Notes: generated from the letters alone by a model not told the origin. A stretch of DNA of 27,088 bases from DATBIO01 sp036556965 (GCA_036556965.1 DATBIO010000043.1:1-27088), one strand, 5' to 3'. Numbered from the stretch's first letter, positions 16,231 to 23,292 are shown. Program-made: numbers and translations.

Positions 16231-17331
16231 ATGCCTGAACAGTTCACGCTCGGCATCGAGGAGGAGTTCCAGCTCGTCGATCCACGCACGCGCGAGCTGA
16301 AGAGCCATATCGAGGAGATGATCGCCGCGGGCGCCCACCTGGGCGACCAGATCAAGCCCGAGCTGCACCAGAGCGTGGTGGAAGTCGGCACCCCCGTGTG
16401 CCGGGACATCCGCGAGGCGCGCGCCGCCGTCTACGGCCTTCGCCGCCAGCTCATCACCATGGCCGAGGCCTCGGGGGCCCGCATCGTGGCCGCGGGCACC
16501 CACCCCATCAGCCACTGGAAGGACCAGGAGATCACCGATCGCGCGCGCTACAAGGACATCGTCAACGAGATGGAGGACCTGGCGCGGGCCAACCTGATCT
16601 TCGGCCTGCACGTGCACGTGGGCATCGAGGACCGGGAGATGCAGATCCAGGTCATGAACGGGGTGCGCGCCTTCCTCCCCCACCTCCTCGCCCTCTCCGT
16701 GAACTCGCCGTTCTGGTGCGGCCGCCGCGCGGGCGTGAAGTCGGTGCGCTCCACCATCTTCAAGCGGTTCCCGCGCACGCAGATCCCCGACCACTACCGC
16801 TCCTGGCACGACTACGCCAAGTACGTCGAGCTGCTCGTGCGCACCAACTGCATCGACGACGGCAAGAAGATCTGGTGGGACATCCGGCCCCACGCCTACT
16901 TCAAGACCCTCGAGTTCCGGGTGTGCGACATCCCCACGCGCGCCGTGGAGACCATCGCCGTGGCCGCCTTCGTGCAGGCCCTGGTGGCCAAGCTCTACCG
17001 GCTCTACGAGAGCAACCTCGGCATCCGCCTCTACCAGCGGTCGGTCATCATGGAGAACAAGTTCCGGGCCCTGAAGACCGGGCTCGACGGCAAGATGATC
17101 GACTTCGCCCTCCGCCAGGAAGCGCCCACGCGCGCCCTCGTGCTGGAGGCCCTCGCCTTCGTGGACGACGTGGTGGACGACCTCGGCACGCGCGAGGAGA
17201 TCACCTTCCTCCGCGAGTGGGCCGCGCACGGCGACACCGGGGCCGACCGGCAGGTCCGCGCCTTCGAAGCCACGCGGGACCTGAGGGGGGTCGTGGACAT
17301 GCTCGTGGAAGAGACGCGCCTGGGCGTGTGA
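16231..17331 (+). CDS. YbdK-type carboxylate-amine ligase (glutamate-cysteine ligase family 2)
   Basis: The 366-residue protein has the GCS2 family layout. The N-terminal FTLGIEEEFQLVD motif at residues 5-17 binds substrate and metal; HQSVVEVGTPVC is near 47-58, GTHPISHW near 90-97, FGLHVHVGI near 125-133, and RPHAYFKTLEFRVCDIPTR near 220-238. Members ligate glutamate to an amine via a gamma-glutamyl phosphate; YbdK itself has weak gamma-glutamylcysteine ligase activity. GGGAG lies just before ATG 16231, 27 bases after the ATP-grasp stop. With an ATP-grasp enzyme before it and a glutamine-amidotransferase-like protein after it, a gamma-glutamyl conjugate as product or intermediate is plausible. 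A dedicated glutathione pathway is not shown: no GshB of the standard type is present. Confidence 0.88.
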   Translation: MPEQFTLGIEEEFQLVDPRTRELKSHIEEMIAAGAHLGDQIKPELHQSVVEVGTPVCRDIREARAAVYGLRRQLITMAEASGARIVAAGTHPISHWKDQEITDRARYKDIVNEMEDLARANLIFGLHVHVGIEDREMQIQVMNGVRAFLPHLLALSVNSPFWCGRRAGVKSVRSTIFKRFPRTQIPDHYRSWHDYAKYVELLVRTNCIDDGKKIWWDIRPHAYFKTLEFRVCDIPTRAVETIAVAAFVQALVAKLYRLYESNLGIRLYQRSVIMENKFRALKTGLDGKMIDFALRQEAPTRALVLEALAFVDDVVDDLGTREEITFLREWAAHGDTGADRQVRAFEATRDLRGVVDMLVEETRLGV

Positions 17332-17353
17332 GCAAGGACCAGGGAGCTACCCC

Positions 17354-18388
17354 ATAGCCCGCCCGAGCATCTTCGAGTACGCGCGCGTCGAGCAGCCGTC
17401 CGACCTGCCCCCCGCGGACGCGCGCATCGTGGACGTGGCCGTCATGGACATGAACCACGGCTGGCCCAACCTCGGCCACGACTCCTTCGTGATGGCCGTG
17501 CGCGAGGCCGCGGAAGGGTTGCGGCCGGAGCTGGAGGGCGGAGCCCTGCGCGTGCGCGCGCTCTCCTACGAGGTGCGGAGGCGCGCCGCCATCCCCGAGG
17601 GCCCGGGCGGTCGGCACGTCCTCTACCTCGGCACGGGCGGGCCGGGACACCTCGATCCCCGCCGCAACGACGGCGCCGCCGTGGGCAGCCAGGGCGTCGT
17701 CGAGGACCCTTCGTGGGAGGAGCCTCTCTTTCGCCTCTTCGACGCCATCCGCGCCGACCACGAGGCCGCCCTCCTCTCCGTCTGCCACAGCTTCGGCGTC
17801 ATGTGCCGCTGGTCGGGCGCTGCCGAGCCCGTCCTGCGCGGCGCCGAGAAGGGCGGCAAGAGCGCGGGCGTGCTCGACAACGTCCTGAGCGACGAGGCCC
17901 TCCACCATCCCTGGTTCGCGCGCCTGGCCGCGGAGGCGGGGCCCGAGCGGCGGATCAAGGTCGTGGACCACCGGCTGTTCGACCTCCTCCCCCGCCCGGG
18001 CGGCGGGGCCACCCCCATCGGGTACGAGACCCGGGGGGTGGGTGGACCCGCGGGCGACGCCCTGACCATGGCGGAGTGGGCGCGTGAGGAGGCGGGCGGC
18101 CTCCCGCGCATGTTCGGGGTGAACCACCACCCGGAGATCCTGGGCCGCGCGTCGCACATCCGCATCCTGGAGAGCAAGCGCGCGCGCGGAGAGGTCACCG
18201 AGGAGTGGTACCGGGACCGGCTGCACGCGCTGGGCGACGAGTACAGCGGGGAGAGCGAGACCCTCCTGCGCCGCACCTCCGAGTTCACGCTCCTCGGCCC
18301 GCTGCGGCACCACCTGGCCAGACAGATCCTCCGACGCGTCGCTGGCGGTTCGCGCGCCGAGCGCGAGAGCCTCATCGCCACGTCCTGA
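17354..18388 (+). CDS. Class I glutamine amidotransferase-like protein (putative gamma-glutamyl amide hydrolase); apparent ATA start
   Basis: From the ATA at 17354 the product has 344 residues. The nucleophile elbow SVCHSFG holds the candidate catalytic Cys (residue 144), and HHPEI supplies the His and Glu of a class I GATase triad (His259, Glu261). GTGGPGHLDPR near residues 93-103 would form the oxyanion region. The first canonical start, GTG 17429, would begin inside the first beta strand (VDVAVMDMNHGW), whereas ATA 17354 gives a natural N-terminus and has AGGGAG seven bases upstream. The gene lies 22 bases after the YbdK-like gene. In such cassettes the GATase may hydrolyse a gamma-glutamyl bond or supply ammonia; which applies here is unknown. 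Its stop lies nine bases from that of the convergent CCA-enzyme gene. Confidence 0.8.
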   Translation: MARPSIFEYARVEQPSDLPPADARIVDVAVMDMNHGWPNLGHDSFVMAVREAAEGLRPELEGGALRVRALSYEVRRRAAIPEGPGGRHVLYLGTGGPGHLDPRRNDGAAVGSQGVVEDPSWEEPLFRLFDAIRADHEAALLSVCHSFGVMCRWSGAAEPVLRGAEKGGKSAGVLDNVLSDEALHHPWFARLAAEAGPERRIKVVDHRLFDLLPRPGGGATPIGYETRGVGGPAGDALTMAEWAREEAGGLPRMFGVNHHPEILGRASHIRILESKRARGEVTEEWYRDRLHALGDEYSGESETLLRRTSEFTLLGPLRHHLARQILRRVAGGSRAERESLIATS

Positions 18389-18397
18389 GCGCGGGCG

Positions 18398-19792
18398 TCA
18401 GCCGGCGCGGGTGAGCAGGCGGCGGGCCTCCTCCCGCGCCTCCTCCGCCGTGGCCACCACGCCGTCCAGCTGGCGCTCGTAGACGGCGCGCACGATGCGG
18501 CCGACCTCGGGCCCCGGCGCCACCCCCAGCGCCAGCACGTCACGCCCGAGGAGGAGGGGCGGTGGAGGCTTGCGCGCCACGTCCAGGGCGCGCACGCGCT
18601 CGAGGAACCAGTCCATGGCCACGGGCGGGAAGTCGCCGGTGCGGCCCAGGCAGTCCGCGCGCGCCACGCGGGCCAGGAGGTCGGCCTCGCACTTGCGCGC
18701 CAGCCGCCGGATGGCGCCGTCGGAGACGCGCTCGCGCTGGTCGTAGAGCTGTCCCGGCTTGAGGTGGTTGCCGACCAGGGCGAGCACCTGCCCCCGCACG
18801 TCGTAGCCGAGCAGCGTGTAGACCTTCCAGCGGTCCAGCAGCGCCTCCGTGGGAGGCAGCCCCGCCTCCTCGTGCCCGGGGGACCGCAGGCGCCCGTTCT
18901 CGAGGCGCGTGGTGGCGGGCTTGCCGAGGTCGTGGCAGACCACGGCCAGCATCACCGCCAGCGCGCGCGGACGATCGAGGTCGCCCACCAGGGGACGGGC
19001 CTCGTCCACCGCCAGCAGGGTGTGCGTCCACACGTCGCCCTCGGGGTGCCACCCGGGGTCCTGCGGCGTGTCGGCCAGGGGCACCAGCTCGGGGGCGATG
19101 GCCTCCAGCATGCCCCACGCGCGCAGGAGCGCGAGACCGCGCGACGGCCGTGGCGCGCGCAGCAGCAGCTTCTCGAGCTCGCCGAAGACGCGCTCCGCGG
19201 CCAGCTCGCGCAGGGGCATGGCCGCGCAGAGACGGGCGGTGGCCGGGTCCACCTCCAGCCCGAAGCGGGCGGCCAGCTGCACCGCGCGCAGGGCGCGCAG
19301 GGGGTCGTCACCGAAAGTCGCCGCGTCCACCGCGCGCAGCACCCGGCGCTCCAGGTCGGCCGTGCCCCCGTGGGGGTCGAGGACCGTGCCCTCCTCGGGG
19401 TCGTACAGGATCGCGTTGACGGTGAAGTCGCGCCGGCGCGACGCCTCCTCCACGGAGAGGCCGGGATCGCCGGCCACCGCGATGCCGCGGTGGCCCGGGC
19501 CCGCCTTCGAGTCGCGCCGGGGCAGGGACACGTCGAGCGGCCCGGGCAGGCCCGCCAGCCCGGCCACCTTGAACACCGTGAACGCTTCGCCCACCGCGTT
19601 CACCGACCCGTGGCGCGCCAGCGCCTCCTTGAGGCTCTCCGCCGCCAGGCCGTAGACCTCGAGGTCGAGGTCGGCGACGGGGAGGCCGAGCAGGGCGTCG
19701 CGCACCGCGCCGCCGACGACGTAGGGCCGTGCCCCGGCCGCGCGCAGGTCGGCGAGCAGGCGCGCCACGCTGTCGGGGATCGGGAGCCGCAC
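18398..19792 (-). CDS. cca: CCA tRNA nucleotidyltransferase / poly(A) polymerase family protein with HD domain
   Basis: The 464-residue protein has the class II nucleotidyltransferase signature VVGGAVRDALLGLPVADLDLEV at about residues 25-46, with catalytic D41 and D43. RRDFTVNAILYDP follows near 130, then DPLRALRAVQLAARFGLEVD of the RNA-binding domain. A C-terminal HD phosphohydrolase domain follows (DVWTHTLLAVDE, then CHDLGKPATT). It would add or repair the CCA end of tRNAs and may remove 2',3'-cyclic phosphates through the HD domain. Poly(A) polymerase activity cannot be excluded. Start taken at GTG 19792; extending the frame to 20272 runs antisense through the gene at 19848 and adds only repetitive sequence. 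It diverges from that gene across 55 bases. Confidence 0.9.
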   Translation of the reverse strand: MRLPIPDSVARLLADLRAAGARPYVVGGAVRDALLGLPVADLDLEVYGLAAESLKEALARHGSVNAVGEAFTVFKVAGLAGLPGPLDVSLPRRDSKAGPGHRGIAVAGDPGLSVEEASRRRDFTVNAILYDPEEGTVLDPHGGTADLERRVLRAVDAATFGDDPLRALRAVQLAARFGLEVDPATARLCAAMPLRELAAERVFGELEKLLLRAPRPSRGLALLRAWGMLEAIAPELVPLADTPQDPGWHPEGDVWTHTLLAVDEARPLVGDLDRPRALAVMLAVVCHDLGKPATTRLENGRLRSPGHEEAGLPPTEALLDRWKVYTLLGYDVRGQVLALVGNHLKPGQLYDQRERVSDGAIRRLARKCEADLLARVARADCLGRTGDFPPVAMDWFLERVRALDVARKPPPPLLLGRDVLALGVAPGPEVGRIVRAVYERQLDGVVATAEEAREEARRLLTRAG

Positions 19793-19847
19793 GCCCGATG
19801 CTAACGCCGTGGCACGGTTCCTGCTGACACGGGGCGCAGGAGGAACC

Positions 19848-20297
19848 ATGCCCAGACGCAAGGAGCGAACCACGCCCCCACCCAAGGAGCGAACCACGCC
19901 CCAACCCAAGGAAGTTGCCCCGGCCAGGGAGCGCCCCACCGAAACACACATCCAGTCCCCCACGGCGGTGGCGGCGGAGACGCTGAGCCGGGGCACCTCG
20001 TTGCCGCGTGTGCGCGAGGAGACCGAGATCCCGCACCAGGACGACGTCCTGCGCGCCGGCGATCCCGACGTCAGCGCGCTCACCAACGCGCTGGTGGGCG
20101 ACGAGGTCCCCGGGGGTGACATGCCCACCCCCGACCAGGACTCGGTGGACGCCATCGGGCGGGCCATGGGCGTGGAGGAGGAGGACGCGGCCGGCCCGCT
20201 GCGCACGTCCTCGGAGGTGCTCGACGAGCGCGACAAGCGGCGCGCCTTCCAGGAGCAGCTCGACCCCGCCACGCGCGGCCGCTACCGGCGCCCCTAG
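19848..20297 (+). CDS. Small acidic DUF6335-like protein, function unknown
   Basis: The 149-residue soluble protein has a basic, proline-rich N-terminus with two tandem copies of KERTTPPP/KERTTPQP (residues 5-20). A conserved-looking part follows: DDVLRAGDPDVSALTNALVGDE, then PTPDQDSVDAIGRAMGVE, then LRTSSEVLDERDKRR ending in a LDPATRGRY tail. The spacing of the PTPDQ, AxGVE and ERD...LDP elements recalls DUF6335 proteins, known to me mainly from cyanobacteria and other environmental bacteria; the assignment is from memory and moderate. No signal peptide or membrane segment is present. AGGAGG stands at ideal distance from ATG 19848, so the longer reading from 19809 is not needed. Function unknown. 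Confidence 0.7.
   Translation: MPRRKERTTPPPKERTTPQPKEVAPARERPTETHIQSPTAVAAETLSRGTSLPRVREETEIPHQDDVLRAGDPDVSALTNALVGDEVPGGDMPTPDQDSVDAIGRAMGVEEEDAAGPLRTSSEVLDERDKRRAFQEQLDPATRGRYRRP
19860..19907. repeat. Two tandem 24-base repeats inside the DUF6335-like gene
   Basis: Units at 19860-19883 and 19884-19907 begin AAGGAGCGAACCACGCCCC and differ at one base. A six-base partial third unit follows at 19908. They encode an eight-residue Lys/Thr/Pro-rich unit, so copy number can vary without frameshift. Confidence 0.85.
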
Positions 20298-20334
20298 TCC
20301 CGGCAGGGCTCTTGCAACGAGCGGTGCCGTCGGA

Positions 20335-20354
20335 CGCGCCGGCCCTCCGGCGCG
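20335..20354. other. Perfect hairpin with CCCT tetraloop between the DUF6335-like and PKD-like genes
   Basis: CGCGCCGG (20335-20342) pairs fully with CCGGCGCG (20347-20354). It is 38 bases after one stop codon and 23 bases before the next ATG. It could halt transcription of the first gene or fold in the leader of the second. No U-tract follows. Confidence 0.45.
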
Positions 20355-20377
20355 CACCGGACAGAAGGGAGCCCGCC

Positions 20378-20794
20378 ATGATGTCCGCCGCCACCGCCCT
20401 GATCCCCTTCCTCACCCTCGCCGCCGCCCCCGCCGCGACATCAGAGGAGAAGCTCGAGAGGCCGCGCTTCGCGCTGCGCGCGACGCCGCGCGTCGCCTTC
20501 TCTCCGGTCATGGTGTTCCTGACCGCCGAGCTGCAGGGGGGGCACGAGATCGAGGAGTACTACTGCCCCGAGCTGGAGTGGGACTGGGACGACGGCAGCC
20601 GGAGCGCGCACGGCGCGGACTGCCCTCCTTTCGCGGCGGGGACCGCGCTGGAGCGCCGCTTCACGGCGGAGCACGCCTTCCGCAGCGCCGGCACCTACAC
20701 CGTCAAGGTGACCATGCGCCGCGCCAGCCGCGTCCTCGCCGTGGCCAGCGCCACCGTCAACGTGCGGCCCGGCGCCGGCGACTTCACCGAGTAG
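20378..20794 (+). CDS. Secreted PKD-like single-domain protein (paralog 1)
   Basis: The 138-residue protein has a signal peptide (about residues 1-20, MMSAATALIPFLTLAAAPAA). One immunoglobulin-like domain resembling PKD follows: TPRVAFSPVMVFLTAELQGG, then YYCPELEWDWDDGS, and the closing AEHAFRSAGTYTVKVTM. Two Cys (in YYCPE and ADCPPF) could form a disulfide. PKD-type domains mediate binding outside the cell and are seldom found alone. A close paralog lies at 21500 with the same two Cys. AGAAGGGAG precedes ATG 20378; a reading from 20312 would only add non-signal sequence. The last 11 bases overlap the convergent Fic-like gene. Ligand and location (periplasm or surface) are unknown. Confidence 0.78.
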   Translation: MMSAATALIPFLTLAAAPAATSEEKLERPRFALRATPRVAFSPVMVFLTAELQGGHEIEEYYCPELEWDWDDGSRSAHGADCPPFAAGTALERRFTAEHAFRSAGTYTVKVTMRRASRVLAVASATVNVRPGAGDFTE

Positions 20795-21443
20795 CCAGGC
20801 CCTCGAGCGCGCGCAGGGCCACGTCCAGCGCGCGTTCGGCGGCCTCCTCCAGCAGCGCCACCAGCGGCGCGGTGTCCAGGGCGAAGGCGGCCGCCACCGC
20901 CGTGCGAAGCCGCTCCGCGTCCCCCGCCGCCAGCAGGGGAGGCCGCGCCCCCGCGCGGGCCATCACGTGGGCTGCGGCCAGGCGGGCCACGCGGCCGTTG
21001 CCGTCCTCGAAGGGCGCGATCTCCGCCACGCGGGCCAGGGCCAGCGCGCCCTGCTGCGCGGGCCGCAGCTCGCGCGCGCTCGCTTCCTCGAGCCACTCCT
21101 CCAGCACGGCCAGGCGGCCCTCGATGCGGTCGGCGGGGGCGCCGCCGCCTCGCGCGCCGACGCGGAAGCCCTGGGCGCCGACCGCCGCCCGGTGCCAAGC
21201 CAGGAGCGCGCCCGCGTCGAGCCGCGCCCCCGGCGGGACCGCGCGCGCCGCCGCGGCCAGGCGGCGGACGGCGGCCGCGTCCGGCTCCACGCCGGCCAGC
21301 TCCAGGCTCCCCCGCGCCTGCGCCTCCTCCACCGCCGCCCGCGCGCGCGTGTGATGGGGATCACGCTCCGCGGCCAGGGCGGCGAGCCTCTGCTCGCGGA
21401 CCGCGGCGCTCGCGGACAGGCGCAGGAGGGGGCCGCGATCCAC
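20784..21443 (-). CDS. Fic/DOC family protein with degenerate active site
   Basis: The 219-residue all-helical protein has the Fic core. The family motif HxFx(D/E)GNGRxxR reads as APFEDGNGRVAR at residues 143-154, so the catalytic His is replaced by Ala143, while Phe, Asp, GNGR and the last Arg are kept. Upstream, SLELAGVE at 46-53 aligns with the inhibitory helix motif (S/T)xxxE(G/N), where the inhibitory Glu is also Ala (Ala50). Active Fic enzymes transfer AMP from ATP to protein hydroxyls. With this site, standard AMPylation is not expected: it may be inactive, a binder, or use another chemistry. GTG 21443 is the only start considered; no clear ribosome site is visible. The gene lies between two plus-strand secreted paralogs. 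Chromosomal context shows no antitoxin gene. Confidence 0.75.
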   Translation of the reverse strand: MDRGPLLRLSASAAVREQRLAALAAERDPHHTRARAAVEEAQARGSLELAGVEPDAAAVRRLAAAARAVPPGARLDAGALLAWHRAAVGAQGFRVGARGGGAPADRIEGRLAVLEEWLEEASARELRPAQQGALALARVAEIAPFEDGNGRVARLAAAHVMARAGARPPLLAAGDAERLRTAVAAAFALDTAPLVALLEEAAERALDVALRALEGLATR

Positions 21444-21467
21444 GGCCCGATTGTCGCAGGAAGGATC

Positions 21468-21473
21468 TACAAT
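21468..21473 (+). promoter_or_regulatory. Candidate -10 element for PKD-like paralog 2
   Basis: TACAAT lies 26 bases before ATG 21500 and ahead of the GAGGAGG ribosome site at 21489-21495. The -35 region is weak. The element overlaps the region upstream of the divergent Fic-like gene. Confidence 0.35.
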
Positions 21474-21499
21474 GTGCCGAGGGGTGTCGAGGAGGATCC

Positions 21500-21925
21500 A
21501 TGGGCAGGCGGGGGTTCCTGGCGGGCGTGGCGGCGCTGGCGCTGTGTGCGGCCGCCGGCGCCGGCGAGGCGAAGGGGAAGAAGCCGAGGCTGGACCTGCG
21601 CAGCACGCCCAAGTTCGCCTTCTCGCCCGTGGTCGTGCTGCTGACGGCCGAGCTCCAGGGCGGTGACGACGTCGAGGAGCTCTACTGCCCCGAGGTGGAG
21701 TGGGAGTTCGACGACGGCGCCAAGAGCGTGAACGAGGGCGACTGCGAGCCGTTCCAGGCCGGCGTCTCCAAGCTCGCGCGCCGCTTCACCGCGGAGCACG
21801 AGTTCTCGACCGCCGGGAGCTACAACGTGAAGCTGACCATGCGCAAGGCGGGGCGGGTGATCGCCGCCGCCAACACGCGCGTCACCGTCCGCGCCGGCCT
21901 CGGCGATCCCACCATGGAGAACTAG
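21500..21925 (+). CDS. Secreted PKD-like single-domain protein (paralog 2)
   Basis: The 141-residue protein has a signal peptide (MGRRGFLAGVAALALCAAAG; the RRGFLAG start could be a Tat signal). The PKD-like domain reads TPKFAFSPVVVLLTAELQGG, LYCPEVEWEFDDGA, then AEHEFSTAGSYNVKLTM. It is clearly homologous to the protein at 20378 over the whole mature region, including both Cys, but diverged in the signal peptide and tail, so the duplication is not recent. GAGGAGG at 21489-21495 fixes ATG 21500. The stop codon is one base from that of the convergent AtoE-like gene. Its function is not recognised; a paired or heteromeric extracellular binding role with the other paralog is possible. Confidence 0.78.
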   Translation: MGRRGFLAGVAALALCAAAGAGEAKGKKPRLDLRSTPKFAFSPVVVLLTAELQGGDDVEELYCPEVEWEFDDGAKSVNEGDCEPFQAGVSKLARRFTAEHEFSTAGSYNVKLTMRKAGRVIAAANTRVTVRAGLGDPTMEN

Positions 21926-21926
21926 C

Positions 21927-23273
21927 TCAGGACACGAGCAGCACCGCGCTCATGAGGGCGGTGTAGAGAGCGAACACCAGGATCTCGTAGCCGAGGATGT
22001 CCCGGAACTCCAGCCGGGACACGCCCAGCAGGGGTATGGCCCAGAAGGGCTGGATGATGTTGGTGGCCATGTCGCCGTAGGCATAGGCCATGGCCGTCTC
22101 CGCGACGGGCACGCCCAGCGTCCCGCCGGCCCGGAGCACGTAGAGGGACTCGATCGCCCACTTGCCTCCGCCGGAGGGCACGAAGTAGTCGAGCACGGCG
22201 GAGTACCAGAAGACGACGAGGGGAAAGGTGCGCGCGTCGGCCACGGCCAGGAAGGCGCCGGCCAGGGCCGAGGCCAGGCCCGTCCCCTTGATGACGCCGT
22301 AGATCCCGGCGTAGAGCGGGAACTGCAGCACCACGCCGTGCAGCGGGCGCGCCGCCTCCTCCGCCGCCTTGACCACGGACGCCGGCGTCGGATGCAGGAC
22401 GAGCCCCAGGGCGAGGAAGAGCAGGTTCACGCTGTCCAGGGTCAGGTTCGCGCCCGTGGCCCCGACCTGCGCGGCCACGTAGCCCACGCCGCAGGCGCCG
22501 ATCACGCGGTGCAGGAGGCGGCCGTGCATGACGCGCTCGGCCGGCGTGCGCTCCGCCGGCGGCGGGGGCGGCTGGAAGCCGCCCAGCGACGCCAGGGCCG
22601 CCGCTCCCGCCCGCACCACGCGGTCCGGGGGCGGGTGCAGGAGGGTCACGAAGGCGGTCAGGCCCACCGTCACCAGCGCGGTGAGGCCCAGGTTGAGCGG
22701 GGTGAAGACGGTGGCGGAAAGGGGGATGGGAGCGGCGATCAGCCCGTCCCGGATCATGAACGACTCGGGTGTGGCGAGCAGCAGCGGCACCGACCCGGAG
22801 GGGCCGGCGTGCCAGGTCACGCCCATGCCCAGGTAGGCGACGGCGACCAGGAGGCGGTAGTCCGCGTCGGGCTGGCGGCGGGCCACGAAGCGCACGAGCA
22901 TCGCGGAGGCGATGAGCCCGACGCCCCAGTTGATCCAGCAGAGGGCCATGGAGAGGAACGCCGTCCAGGCCACCGCCTGACGCGGGCTCCGGGGGACGCG
23001 CGCCAGCGCGTCGAGCAGGCGCGTGGTGGGCGGGGCGACCGCCACCACGTAGCCGGCGAAGATGACCACCACCATCTGCATGGAGAAGGCCAGCAGCTCC
23101 CAGAAGCCCTTGCCCCAGGCGTTGACGCAGTCCAACGGGCCGGCCCCGCCGAAGGCCATGGCCAGGGCGAAGGTGAAGAGGGTGAGGAGGCAGGCGATGG
23201 AGAACGAGTCGGGGACCCAGCGCGCGGAGGCGCGCGCCAGCCCGTCGGCCAGGCGGGGCAGCAGCTGGGACAG
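21927..23273 (-). CDS. atoE: AtoE-type short-chain fatty acid transporter; N-terminus lacks a canonical start codon
   Basis: The polytopic protein matches the AtoE family, which moves short-chain fatty acids such as acetoacetate or butyrate across the inner membrane. WGKGFWELLAFSMQMV, ALCWINWGVGLIASA, GVTWHAGPSGSVPLL, VLDYFVPSGGGKWAIE and ATNIIQPFWAIPLLG are recognisable. The first ATG, at 23159, would omit the family's first helix, yet the same frame upstream encodes ARWVPDSFSIACLLTLF, which is typical of AtoE N-termini. Between the in-frame stop at 23285-23283 and 23159 there is no ATG, GTG or TTG. I therefore place the start at the first CTG, 23273 (448 residues, near the usual 440), without a visible ribosome site; 23159 is the conservative choice. 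It follows rho by about 25 bases. Confidence 0.85.
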   Translation of the reverse strand: MSQLLPRLADGLARASARWVPDSFSIACLLTLFTFALAMAFGGAGPLDCVNAWGKGFWELLAFSMQMVVVIFAGYVVAVAPPTTRLLDALARVPRSPRQAVAWTAFLSMALCWINWGVGLIASAMLVRFVARRQPDADYRLLVAVAYLGMGVTWHAGPSGSVPLLLATPESFMIRDGLIAAPIPLSATVFTPLNLGLTALVTVGLTAFVTLLHPPPDRVVRAGAAALASLGGFQPPPPPAERTPAERVMHGRLLHRVIGACGVGYVAAQVGATGANLTLDSVNLLFLALGLVLHPTPASVVKAAEEAARPLHGVVLQFPLYAGIYGVIKGTGLASALAGAFLAVADARTFPLVVFWYSAVLDYFVPSGGGKWAIESLYVLRAGGTLGVPVAETAMAYAYGDMATNIIQPFWAIPLLGVSRLEFRDILGYEILVFALYTALMSAVLLVS

Positions 23274-23292
23274 GAGCGAAGTCTAGCGGAGG

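Noticed and set aside
14860..17331. Glutathione biosynthesis pair (gshA/gshB)
   Set aside because: The ligases are of the YbdK/GCS2 and permuted ATP-grasp types, not the usual GshA/GshB pair, and a hydrolase-like third gene follows; the product cannot be named.
19860..19907. CRISPR-like repeat
   Set aside because: The units are adjacent without spacers and lie in frame inside a coding sequence.
18398..20272. 624-residue version of the CCA enzyme
   Set aside because: The extra N-terminus is the antisense of the tandem repeat and coding region of the plus-strand gene at 19848; family sequence begins at 19792.
20784..21443. Fic toxin-antitoxin pair
   Set aside because: No small partner gene is adjacent on the same strand, and the catalytic His is absent; the neighbours are secreted proteins.
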